Shown here: positions 10,276 to 20,291 of the stretch, piece after piece
Layout of the letters: every line of letters begins with the position of its first letter
Numbering within the stretch: the first letter of the stretch is position 1
Assembly: GCA_949825045.1 (NCBI GenBank)
Contig: OX463806.1
Location: 45,160,208 to 45,224,207 of the forward strand
Direction: 5' to 3'
Source: Argyresthia goedartella
Lineage: Eukaryota; Arthropoda; Insecta; Lepidoptera; Argyresthiidae
Length of the DNA stretch: 64,000 nucleotides
Notes under the pieces: generated by a model
Told to the model about the DNA's origin: nothing
The model's database searches: none
What the model saw: the letters and a program-made list of their open reading frames with translations, nothing else
Translations under genes and position numbers: made by a program

Positions 10276-11400
10276 AATTAAGCGCGCACTAAACGCCTCA
10301 CGAACATCGGGCTAAGAATGTTGTCAAATCACGAGTGCGGTGCTTTAGAGGCCAGTGATACATTGTTGGGTATCCTTTTGTATGCCACTGCTCCCTAGAC
10401 GACAATTAGGTGGCTAGATGTTAACTTGAACAGCAATCGAAGAGTCAAGTCTAAAACAGAAATGACAATGCTGATTCCCGATTTCACAAACATATATTAC
10501 GAATCGGAAAAAGGCAAAGATAGAGTGGGCTATGAAAAAAGTCACCTCTGATGAGCAAGAAATACACCCCAAAAAAAGAAAGACAAAATGAACAAAAAAA
10601 AAATGTTTTAGGCACTTACAAAAAGAAGTGAAATCCCATCAAAATCATTTTTATGTAAACGAGACCATATGGGTCGCATTGTCAAAAAGTTGTTAGATCT
10701 CATGTAGGGCAAAGCTTCTAACTCTACACTCCCTAACTCTGCAAGCCCTAACTTTACAAACTCTACAACTTAGTCAAAATAGGTGTTTTAGTGTTGTGTG
10801 AACAATGTGTAACTTTTTGAATGAATAATTTCTTGGTTCTTAGTAAGAGAGTACAACGTCTTAGTTCAAGAAGTGAAACAAGTAATTAAACAAACAACAA
10901 CAAACAAACAAACAAACAAACAATTACACAATATCTTCAAACAAAATATTAAAACATTTTCACTGATATTTTCTCAAACTGAAATTTTGATTTCTTCCTT
11001 TGAATAATTTACTTTTCTCATATTCAGAAAATAAGAATGTTCACGACCAAGATTTTATTATTATTGTAAGGCTAATATTTTTATGAAATAAAATAATAAT
11101 GGTGAATTGAGAATTTAAAATTCTTAAAAGGAAAATAACACATTCCTTACTTATTATGAATGTTCATTTTTTGTTTAAAAAAATGTTTTTGAGCAAGTAA
11201 ATATAAGTATTGATGTAAGAATGATATAATCACAAACTAACTATTTTCAAACAAGGTGGGAACAATTTGTGGTTTTAACCAAAAGTCATGATTCTTTCGA
11301 ATGTTTTACAACTTTTTAATGAAGATTGGTTTACGAGGTTCAAGAAATTATTATTTTCCACTAAAATTGTTGTAGTCTTGAGTTGGGAAACGAAAAGTAG
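10276..11400. other. AT-rich intron-like sequence, no gene seen
   Basis: Contains a short AAAC/AACA run (about 10890-10922) and a loose series of CCTAACTYTRCAA-like words at 10710-10765. No coding or RNA feature is recognised. Confidence 0.4.
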
Positions 11401-11625
11401 AAAATAAAATATTCTTGATCAAAGAAAATATATTAAAGTGGCTGTTTTGGAAAAGGTTGTTGAAGGTAAGGACTGTGGCACCAAGCCATAAATTATGTGG
11501 TGGTGTAATATGGTACCAAAAAATTCCCCGATGCCCGCTAGATGTCCCTCGCCAAATTTGTAAACCGCGATGTTGTGATCAATTCGCTGCTAGTAGTGAC
11601 TACCGCGGCGCAAAAGACACACAGT

Positions 11626-11760
11626 TTCGGTTCTCGACCTCTTGGCTAAGATCAAAGTGTTGTATCTATTATGTTCAGCTTAATATTTTAAATTCCCTCA
11701 CTGAGGGACCAGTATATTAAACTGATTTTTGTAATCCGACGAGATGTTTGGGGTAAACAA
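11626..11760 (+). pseudogene. U2 spliceosomal snRNA pseudogene, 3' truncated
   Basis: The sequence follows the 5' two thirds of insect U2 snRNA. The block GGCTAAGATCAAAGTG (11644-11659) is exact U2. It is followed by a changed branch-point recognition segment, a recognisable stem-loop (TCCCTCACTGAGGGA), then TTAAACTGATTTTTG (11718-11732) corresponding to the region up to the Sm site, and ATCCGACG. The invariant GTAGTA that pairs with intron branch sites reads GTTGTA, the Sm site is altered (TTTTTGTAAT) and the 3' stem-loops III and IV are absent, so the copy should not be functional. It is probably a retrotransposed or dead gene copy. No convincing snRNA promoter element was identified upstream. 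Confidence 0.85.
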
Positions 11761-12600
11761 AATGTTTCATGTTAATTCTTAGTTTGAATGCACCACTATT
11801 TCAACTAAGAATATATAAAACTTGAAAGGAATCATTGGATTCTTTGTATGATCAGACGACATTTTGGTTAAAGAGTATCGCTTTATTAACCTAAACAAAA
11901 TTTTCTTGCACCAAACATTTCATATTTTCTATTTAAGGAGTATTTTGATTTTAAGAAAGAAAAAAATTTTTTTTTTAAAAAATATTTTTTATTCATTGAA
12001 GACCGCTTTTTGTTAGTCTAAAACTAATAAATGAATAAACGTCTTAAATGAATAACGACTCGTTTCACGAAAATCAGATATCTTGAAGTTCAAGAATTCA
12101 GTATGTCTTGCCTTAACATATAAGTTATTTCTTCTATTCAGAATATTTATTCTTCAGTTGAGTTAAGTAATTGTTAGGCCAAGAATGAGATCCAAAACAA
12201 TAAAATGCTCAATTCAACAATATATTGTTTTCCCCATATATGAAACTACATACTACATATACTACTTATTCTTGACCAATAAATATTTACTTGGTTTAAG
12301 ACATTTTTCTTTCCGTGATAGAAGTTAGATTTTATCATATCTTCATGGGACCCACAGATTGAACATTTCAACTTGGTACCACCACGCGGACCTCCTGCGC
12401 AATTATACTATTTATGAACGTGGGGAATACCACAACTTTTATAGCGATTTAGATTAGGAAACTAAACTGATGCGGAAAATTACCAAGACTGTCTTAAAAC
12501 AAGTGTTGAAATTGGGTAAATAAAGCCCATTATGGTGTATTGGAATGGAAATGGTGATGTTCTTATTTTGAACCTAATATGAATCGCCTTTCAGGTCGTA
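11761..12600. other. AT-rich sequence, no gene seen
   Basis: Long A and T runs (about 11960-11985) and no supported feature. Confidence 0.4.
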
Positions 12601-12604
12601 GTAC

Positions 12605-12845
12605 CCCTTGGTCCCCAAACTAGGATAACCTGTGTTGTGGGAAAGGTAAATACATACGTCACATCCTGTCCCAAAAGGGGTGGCAGCGGCTCAGTTTAGC
12701 TAGTCATTAAATACTGCAGGGAGCTAGACCATCGCTGCAGCGGAGATATTAGTTATTGGCTTCTTCAAAAAAGCTACGGTTACTTTCATACTCCATGTAG
12801 GTAACCAGGTGCATGCATACGTTTGTATGTGGTATTGAAAGGAGA
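12605..12845 (-). repeat. Patchwork of three repeat families
   Basis: 12605-12660 is the tail of SINE family A (CCCCAAACTAGGATAACC). 12660-12755 is a degenerate copy of the GGGCTAGCCC repeat also found at 45.4 and 62.2 kb. 12775-12842 is an inverted copy of the 'CCACATACAAAC..ATG' repeat found at 18.9, 26.2 and 29.6 kb. Confidence 0.6.
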
Positions 12846-13664
12846 TGCAGTCGGGTTATTTGTTTATGTAATGATTCCACTTGTTGTAATTGAAGATAGT
12901 ACTTAAGTCACACAATAGTATTTCGGTTACGTGAGGTTAAATATTTGTGTTCGCCCGTAAAATGCTATCCGAAATACCTACCTTTATAATATGCGTGAAA
13001 TGGAACCGTGTAGCACATAATACACTCCTAGGCGAGTGAGACTAATCGCTTATGTTTATGCATATGAGAGTAGCTCGATACTGTTTTGCCTCAAGGTTGC
13101 GAAAACGTTATTTTACTTCCTTCAATACTGTCATATGACTGGTTTACTAATGAATACAAATTTCTGTATGTGGTGTTTGGTGATGGCACGCAATTTGTTG
13201 ATGCGTTTTTTTTTAAGGTATGGAAGAGTGAATTTTCCTTTATACGACCGTATAATGATACTGAGGTTCTTGGTAGATAGTCAGCCTCGGGATTAGAACC
13301 CGCGTTTCCTACACGCCCATTGATATTAATGTACGTTAATTTATATATATATAGTACTATAAGTAATGACTCGCATTTACACACACCTATTATAACTCGT
13401 TATCAGAGAATCAGATATAATTATTATTATTTAACAAACAACTGACAGGTTGGCTTGGGGATGCAGAGACGAGCGGACGTGTCCCGGGTTCTCCGTAGCA
13501 TAAAAGATCCTTTTTTCTCCCAAAATGACCCATCGTGACTGGTAATTTCGTGATGTGAAGTTACTCTTGAATTTAAGTTTTACACTAAAATATATTCTGG
13601 GCTTTTACTTCAAACAAAGATAGTTATGTGCTTGTGAGGTGTGTTATTTGTGGTTTGTGCAAAG
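12846..13664. other. Intron-like sequence, no supported gene
   Basis: Short overlapping frames on both strands at 13036-13384 show no recognisable domain. The stretch GGATTAGAACCCG near 13290 resembles a degenerate tRNA-like B box on the minus strand and may be an old SINE. Confidence 0.3.
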
Positions 13665-13769
13665 ATGCAAAGATCTGTAATGGGAGTACATGCCCTGACC
13701 CAGGAGACAGAGGGGCTGCGGGCGGCATCCTTTGAGAGGAAGATGATGAGATCTATGGCGCAGATTCGG
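13665..13769 (+). CDS. Candidate exon of an unidentified protein
   Basis: From the ATG at 13665 an open stretch of exactly 35 codons (first residues MQRSVMGVHALTQETEGL, later FERKMMRSMAQIR) ends at a good splice donor, CGG|GTGAGA, at 13769/13770. The GC content and codon use are higher than in the surroundings. The bases before the ATG (TTTGTGCAAAG) could be either an acceptor or 5' leader. It lies opposite in strand to the phosphodiesterase exons. I do not recognise the protein, no second exon was found, and a chance open stretch or transposon fragment remains possible. Confidence 0.35.
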
Positions 13770-15000
13770 GTGAGACCGTTTCATTTATAATTAACACATC
13801 ACTAAACCACTACGAATACACGTTTGGCAAGGTACGATTACTTTCACCGGTGGGAGACAAGAAAATCGTAATAACAGTGATATTGGTCCGTAGCGGACGC
13901 CGCGCCGCCGTCATGTCGTATTCTAACAACCTAACAACCTACTACAACAGGATTATCGTGTCTGTTTGTTAAGTCTTGTAGAGGTAGAGGAATGAATAAG
14001 AAAGAACAGAGTCACGTCTTCTCAAAAGACAGTGTTAACTTAATGTCGTGTTATTTCATTTAAATCTCAAGGTTCCACATATATAAAATCTGATAACATA
14101 ACAGCTGCAAACATGATATATATTTTTTTTAATTATTAACGACGCGAGTGATTTATAAGGGGTTACCACAACCTTTTTCCGATTCAAATTAGGTTCAGAA
14201 GAAGAATGGCAACCATTTCCATTCCATTTCGCCATAATAGGCTTTATTTACCTAATACCAAGATTTGTTTTAAGACGGTCACGGTAATTTTGCGGATCAG
14301 ATTAGGTTCTTAATCTGAATCGGCATAGGACGTTGTGGTATATGATGTATGATAACCTTGCTCAGTGATTTGAATATGGTTCAATTCAGAGCTAGAGTAA
14401 GCAGTTTGATAAATACCGTGTCGATTAGTTTTGCTTTTATTTAGATCTCAAATTTCCAAAACAAAAACGGTAAAACCTACCCTTACATTCCTCGAGACAA
14501 TAGACGAAGGTACTCCCCAGCGGTCAAGGAGCTATGCAGCTGTGGCGTGGAATGCGGAATGTGGAATACAAAAAAAGGCCTCGAATAAAGCCATATTTAT
14601 TGCATCGTAGTTATCATTTTTAAAACCCAATAAACCTATGTGATCAAGTCTATATTTTCTTGTAAATCACATAATGAAGTATGGTAAACTAAACAAGTCG
14701 ATTTATATGCAGTAGATTTGTGTTAGCCCGGGTGAGTGGTGATCTGCTTATTGCCTTGTGAATCAAAGTGTTGTATAGGGAGCTGAACATTCTATTCTGT
14801 TTTGAAAAATGTCGAGTTGCTGTATCCATGTTAAATCCAGAATACAATAAAGAACGAAAAATAGCAGGCCAATGCTACAGTCATCCCAGCTCAGGCCCAT
14901 ATACAAACTACACGCGCACGCGCCAAGCACATGTGCGATTTAAGAGCAGGTACAGAATGTCAGCATAGCGACTAGAGACTGACAGATTTTGAATAAACAG
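13770..15000. other. Intron-like sequence, no supported gene
   Basis: Mostly AT-rich. The frame at 14768-14968 has no recognisable features. TTTTTTCCGATTCAAATTAGG and related words near 14170-14340 look like repeat debris. Confidence 0.3.
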
Positions 15001-16740
15001 TGAAGGCAAAAGACGGAGGCAACCAATTTTTTAAAAGAAAACTGAGCTTTTAGGCAGCTATTGGAAGGATTCAGTGTGGTTCTTGGAGATAATGACAAAT
15101 ATATTTCAAGTCATGAAGAAACATCATCTTGAAATAGATGACAGCTGACAGCTTTCAGGAAAACTAAGTAAAGATTAGTCAGCAAATGGATACAAGGATA
15201 TTGGAAACTAGAAGGACGGCAAGAATTTGAAGAAAACAACTGCTGCTCTCCAAATCCCATATCATCCCCATTCCACATATCCTATATTGGATTAAGGTTG
15301 AAGAGTCGGTCGATTGAAATCACCGTCCTTTCCTTCCTGACGAGCAGGTCACACCCCCTCCTTCCAAAAGTTGTGCCCTCTGGTATACCGGCCGAAAGAC
15401 CGGAACAGGTTTAAAACCCTGGCTGGAGAGGCACCATTCATTCGGAATATATTCCTTTCCGTAGTTCGCTGAGCGAAGATAAGTCCTGTGTGCCTGTGAG
15501 TTACACGAATAGCAAATGAATAGATGGCGTTGAAGACAACCCTCTCGAACGTGATACTTTAGGGTACAGCATGGAAAATACAACATGGTGCTTGACGGGG
15601 GTCAGTCTAAGCCGGTTAGTGAGGGGATGTTGCTTAAAAACTTCGATTAATCCAACTCCAAGGAGGTTGTTTTACGGCATGAATGAATGATGATATTAGG
15701 AGGACTAATCCCCCATGAATTTGCGGTCGATTAAACGTGGTAGAATGGCATGCGCCCCCGCCGATCAGCTGTTGTGCGGGTGAACCGGAGCTTACTCCCG
15801 ACATCTGTCCGAAGTTGCAGGGGGCGTCCAATAATTACGTGAGATGTTTTTGGCGCTTTTCTGACCTGACATGACAGGGCACTATTGTCTTCTATTAATG
15901 ATCTGTAGAGGGTTCAATTCAGTTACGCGGCCATCAAATTGTGGAAGTGTTAAAGCCGGCAGTTTATTTTGTTCCGATATGTGTGGCAGGAATGCCGTGG
16001 CTGTCCTCCTGTAACGGAATTTCGTCGCTGGGCGTCCATCATCAGATCAGCTGCTAGTTGAACCTGATAATACAAATGATCGAATTTTACTCTTACGGCC
16101 AATTATTGTGTAAGATTTCTCGATATTACTGTAAACTTTTAAAGAAGCAGTTTTTATCCTAGATAATTAGAAACACTACCGATTGGAAACTGCTCGATTT
16201 TCATTCATCATATCATTTTTTCTAAAAGTTTTGATGAGAATATCTCTCTCATATAACTCGGCCTCGATAAACTTGTAGAACAATAAAATATCACGAACAC
16301 AAATTGCACTCAGGCGCCGAACAAACTGTTGTTTACAATGTTTTACAATTTTGCAACTACGTACTTGGCTCGCACGAAACTGACTATTATTGAATAAATA
16401 ATTGAATATGTAGTTATTATTTTACATGAAATGATGTGAACTGAAGCTATGTGTAGTATTGTACAATAACAAAAAAACATGAACAGAAAACTAACCTAAT
16501 GACAAGTGGTCAAGCTAAGATGGCGGTGCTCTAGCCGCAGTTTTCGCAACAAATTTTGACCAAAACGTGAACTATAAAATTTAGAACTATGAACTTAGTA
16601 ATGTTCGTCTGAAAATACTTGAAAATGCCAGAAATTAGGGCTACGAACCGTGAACGATCGTTAACTGGCTACGAAGGACCATGAACTTAGTAGAAATAAT
16701 AATAATAAAAATACATTGGACACTATTTACACACATTGAT
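15001..16740. other. Unassigned region with a GC-richer block
   Basis: 15290-15840 is noticeably richer in G and C than its surroundings and has open minus-strand stretches (15586-15320 and 15831-15634), but no domain is recognised; it may be part of an old transposon. The remainder is AT-rich without a visible gene. Confidence 0.3.
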
Positions 16741-16953
16741 CTAGCCCCAAACTAGGATTCCCTGTATCTTGGGTACTAGACAACGATACACATACTGATA
16801 TAGATCAATATAATACTTAGATAGACAAACAACCATGACTAGGGTACAAACTCCGTTCTCATCAAACAAATATTTGCCCCCACCGGGACTCGAACCCGGG
16901 ACCCTTGGCTTCGTAGGCAGGGTCACTGCCGACTCGGCCATTCGGGTCGTCAA
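16741..16953 (-). mobile_element. tRNA-derived SINE, family A
   Basis: On the minus strand the head is tRNA-like: A box TGGCCGAGTCGG (near 16940) and B box GGGTTCGAGTCCCGG (near 16890) at polymerase III spacing. The body continues to a tail shared with the other copies, seen on the plus strand as CCCCAAACTAGGAT at the left end. The tRNA-like part keeps no proper cloverleaf end, so it is not a tRNA gene. Confidence 0.75.
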
Positions 16954-17030
16954 TGGTCGAAATAATAATGCAACAAAGCCTACCACTTACCTGCACACGT
17001 AGGATGCTGAACTCCTAGGGGGTGATGACG

Positions 17031-17092
17031 CGGGAAAGTGAGGGACAGAGCTATGCGCTAGGTAAACCTCTGTCCCTCACATTTCGCGACAA
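17031..17092. repeat. Large imperfect hairpin
   Basis: GTGAGGGACAGAG (17038-17050) pairs with CTCTGTCCCTCAC about 17 bases downstream, and the stem extends outward through CGCGGGAAA/TTTCGCG with mismatches. It may mark the end of a foldback transposon together with the palindrome at 17164. Confidence 0.7.
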
Positions 17093-17163
17093 CCCTCCCC
17101 CCGCGCTCGGCATGCTACCGGTGCAGTAATCCTTTCAGTCACTTTGGGGAGCCCTGATTCATG

Positions 17164-17199
17164 GGAAGCTGGTTCAATAGTGCTATTGAACCAGCTTCC
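17164..17199. repeat. Perfect 17-bp palindrome arms with 2-bp spacer
   Basis: GGAAGCTGGTTCAATAG and its exact reverse complement are separated by TG. Such a structure could extrude as a cruciform and usually marks recent inverted duplication or a transposon core. Confidence 0.9.
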
Positions 17200-17440
17200 T
17201 GTGACCTGTGCAGTGATCTCATGCAAGTGGCAGAAGCCCAGTTGAGCTGGTCACATAAGTGACATGCGCGTATCGCGAGGTTAGAACAGGATGTGTGCCA
17301 AATGAAATTTAATGTCGCATTGATTACCGTAAATTAGTAGAAATGTTGAATTGATCCATTTTGTGAGTGCATTGCAAAATACGACAGATGTATTAAACAG
17401 TTACTATCATGTTAAGAGCCAATAATGTATGAAATGAGCC

Positions 17441-17558
17441 AATACCACATAATAGTAATCGTTCAGTAAATCTGTCGAATTGTTTCCCACTGCCCGGCCA
17501 ATACCACATAATAGTAATCGTTCAGTAAATCTGTCGAATTGTTTCCCACTGCCCGGCA
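17441..17558. repeat. 59-bp tandem duplication
   Basis: The unit beginning AATACCACATAATAGTAATC occurs twice back to back (17441-17499 and 17500-17558) with no difference seen, indicating a recent duplication. Confidence 0.95.
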
Positions 17559-18054
17559 AAGACCTCGCTCCTCTTCCACTCCACCCCACCTTGAGCGGTC
17601 TCCCTCCAGTCCTTGACACTTAATCCCATGATGAACAGACTGGAAAAACTTATAAGACCCCTTTATTTTGCATAAGTGGTTAAAATTAATGAAAGCATCG
17701 GACCCAATCCCCAGGTCACCCAAAACTTCAACCGACCAACTCTCGATTTGTTCGATTACTACTCAATTCCACATTGTGATCGCACAAAATTCCTTCTAGA
17801 TTCAAATGAGGAATTTGGCTGCGGTCGTGACTTGGTCTCGCGTGACTCAGAATGACTTCATTCAGAATTTCGAATAATTTAATCGAATTCAGCATTCATT
17901 TTACACCCAAATAGTTATTTCTATCATTCCTACTTGTTTTTGTTCCAAGACCATAAATAATTTCTGGTAACGCTCGCGTAATTTTATTCTAGAAGCTAAC
18001 CGGATCGTATAAGAACTACAGGTGAAACAAAAAGGTTTAGTCATAATCTCAGGA
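17559..18054. other. Intron-like sequence, no gene seen
   Basis: No coding or RNA signal was found. Confidence 0.4.
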
Positions 18055-18115
18055 TTTTGCCCTGATATTTGATGAGCAAATCAGTATTTTTGATGTGCAG
18101 TTTAATATTTCCCAA
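18055..18115 (-). repeat. Terminal fragment of the shared-core inverted-repeat element
   Basis: Reverse complement of the left end of the element at 63581-63836; both contain TACTGATTTGC-type and CTGCACATCAAAAATACTGA words. Only the end is present here and no core follows. Confidence 0.7.
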
Positions 18116-18221
18116 AAACAAACATGATCAAGATAAACTTTAGTTTTCACCTCACTGAACTTCTTTACTTTGGCCGTTCGCGTGGGTTAATTTTTAGGAA
18201 CATAGTAGATTGTTTACCAAG

Positions 18222-18365
18222 TAAACAACTCAATACTCAATACTCAATCATTTATTGCACTCCATAGGTTTACAAAGATGGTAGAACAGATTTAACGAAG
18301 TACCAAATATGGACCCTGACATAAGGCGAGTGGTTTTTAAATCCAGGCGGAGCTCGGGAATCCAG
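18222..18365 (-). mobile_element. LINE 3' end, minus strand
   Basis: Read on the minus strand it ends GTGCAATAAATGATTGAGTA followed by GAGTATT repeats, the usual polyadenylation-like signal plus short tandem tail of LINEs. No coding part is recognisable. Confidence 0.5.
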
Positions 18366-18414
18366 AGTAGAAACCCGAGCTCGAGTTTAAAATAGTTGTT
18401 AAAATAGATATTAT

Positions 18415-18575
18415 ATTTTTTTTGTTTTATAATCGGAAGTAACCAGCCTCAAGTACAACCGTTCCAAAACTGTGAGCAAGTGACGTCACGATGGGTGTTA
18501 TTTTAAATATTGCACAACTTTCACTATAAAATAGATTTTGATCAGACCTACATTATTTTCCACTTCCCATGCCGA
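18415..18575. repeat. Dispersed repeat, inverted relative to 41500-41625
   Basis: Both copies share AAAACTGTGAGCAAGTGACG (here plus, there as its reverse complement) within a diverged longer match. Non-coding. Confidence 0.6.
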
Positions 18576-18912
18576 CTGCTCGGCCTACGTAAATATTCAT
18601 GTAGATGTCAAACTTCACCTTTGTGTTAAATCCTTTATGTATCTTTACCCTTAATGGACTACTTACTTCAGACTATTTGGAATTTCAACTGGGAATGTGA
18701 CATACTAAGTGAATCATCTATAAACCCTTTATATCGGCATCCTTAATGTTGTACCAAAAGTCACAATTAATAACGTCATAAATTATTCAAGGGCAAAAGT
18801 ATAAAAAATCGTAGTTTCGTAAGTATCTCCCTCACTGTGGTTCCAACGATGACGGCATCTTCATAACCAGTGGCTCTGTGACCTGTAGACATCGCGAGTG
18901 ACACTTTCTTTT

Positions 18913-18965
18913 AATAACACATACACACTTATGAATGCACTTGGTTACGTACATGGAGAATGAAA

Positions 18966-18968
<3 letters not shown>
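18913..18968 (+). repeat. CACATACAAACTTATGAATG-type repeat, copy 1
   Basis: Related to 26185-26275, 29570-29930 and, inverted, 12775-12842. It shares GGTTACGTACATGGAG. It ends at the TA microsatellite. Confidence 0.65.

Positions 18969-19030
<62 letters not shown>
18967..19030. repeat. TA microsatellite
   Basis: An uninterrupted run of about 32 TA units. Confidence 0.95.
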
Positions 19031-19034
<4 letters not shown>

Positions 19035-19364
19035 AAATAACTAGTTCCGTAATACAATACAATCAATCACACTTTTAATGACGAACTGATAGAACCAAAA
19101 CTAAAGCAACCAACACCAATGAGTACTATGCAATACTACAGACAAATTTAAGCGAATACGGCTCAGTGAAAAACCTATGAAAGGGCGCCATTGTGAATAT
19201 TTGACAAGCTTGCTGGCCCTGTGCTCGAATCGGATTATTTTCTCACTTTGGAGCATTCTGTTTGTTGTGAATACAGGATGTCTGATTTCAGTAGTGATTC
19301 GGTCAGAGTGTAGATAAGGGGGCGGAAGGTTTAGTTTGAAAAAGTCAAGATTGACCTCCTTCAA
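19029..19364 (-). repeat. Left member of a large inverted repeat pair
   Basis: Roughly 330 bases are the reverse complement of 27130-27459 with about one mismatch in ten by eye (shared words: CACAATGGCGCC, CACTGAGCCGTATTC, TTACGGAACTAGTTATTTTG). The pair brackets the BEL/Pao insertion. Confidence 0.8.
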
Positions 19365-19664
19365 GAGGAAATACCACTGTCAGTGGTTTTGTAACCAGAC
19401 TGGCTGGTATAAAAAAAACACAGTTATGTAGGTAAATATTGTATTGTGTTATTATTTTTCTTGTAACCTGTGTTTGTCATTCTTAAGTGAAATAAAGTAT
19501 AAAGTGAGTATATAGAGACTCTGTTTATATGTTTTGTTTACTTTTAAGTAAAACACGCATATTATATGAATATATACCGTATAATCTAGTTAAAATAATG
19601 CTTTCCCAGTCTCATATTTATTTCTTCTACTTCAATCTTGCTTTTTCTTCATTATACAGTGCAG
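19365..19664. other. AT-rich sequence, no gene seen
   Basis: Open stretches here lack coding character. Confidence 0.4.
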
Positions 19665-19711
19665 TCCTTTTTAGGGTTCCGTACCCGAAGGGTTCCAAAC
19701 GGAACCCTATT
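19665..19711 (+). repeat. Left part of a GGGTTCCG repeat split by the BEL insertion
   Basis: AGGGTTCCGTACCCGAAGGG up to the 5-bp target site CTATT (19707-19711). The repeat resumes at 26010 with CTATTACTAAGACTCCGCTG. Other copies lie at 42296, 54271 (minus) and 57258. Confidence 0.85.
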
Positions 19712-20267
19712 TGATTGAATTCCACGCCTTAACCGACAGGGCGTGGAATCTTGGTAGGGTATGTTTTCACCAGGAGTACTGACCTTTGACGCCGTGGACC
19801 GGAATTCGAAAGCTCAATTCGAGGCAGGAATACGGGATGAGGAGCACAAGGGTGGGGGGAGAGGAGTCGAATCTTACTCTCGTCGTAGCCCGATGCTGTC
19901 GCCGTCGTGTTGCTTGCCGACACGAAGGGTCGCTGTCCGAATGCGACGAATTGATCCCCGAATCACTTCGTCCCTTCACAACACGAAGCACTCACTCCGA
20001 TGACGTGAATCTACTTATTTCCCGACGATTGGACGATTGTTCCGTGATGATTATTACAAATTAACACTCCGACCAGGCCCGACACCTGTGTTAGACAATT
20101 ATTACTAATAAAACTACAGCCAAGGCCCGAATGCCATGTGCAAAAAAGTAACCTCTCACTCGTCATCACGTTTCTATACAAGTGACAGCTGCTAGTTCCG
20201 TTCCAATCACTCGCGGTCCGAGTCGCGCAACGAAAAAAGGTGCGTTCCGAAGCATAAATATTAAACA
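19712..20267 (-). repeat. 3' LTR of the BEL/Pao element
   Basis: On the minus strand it starts TGTTTAATATTTATGCTTCG and ends AATTCAATCA. It matches the right LTR in length and almost all bases. Confidence 0.93.
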
Positions 20268-20291
20268 GCCCGGACAGGCCCGAACCTGTCC

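Noticed and set aside
16870..16953. Possible tRNA gene on the minus strand
   Set aside because: A and B boxes are present but there is no complete cloverleaf, and the sequence continues into a body shared with other SINE copies.
18832..19062. Frame with a Tyr-Ile repeat
   Set aside because: Translation of the TA microsatellite.
19767..20064. Open frames within the LTRs, repeated at 25509-25770
   Set aside because: They lie entirely inside the LTRs on both strands and are by-products of LTR sequence.
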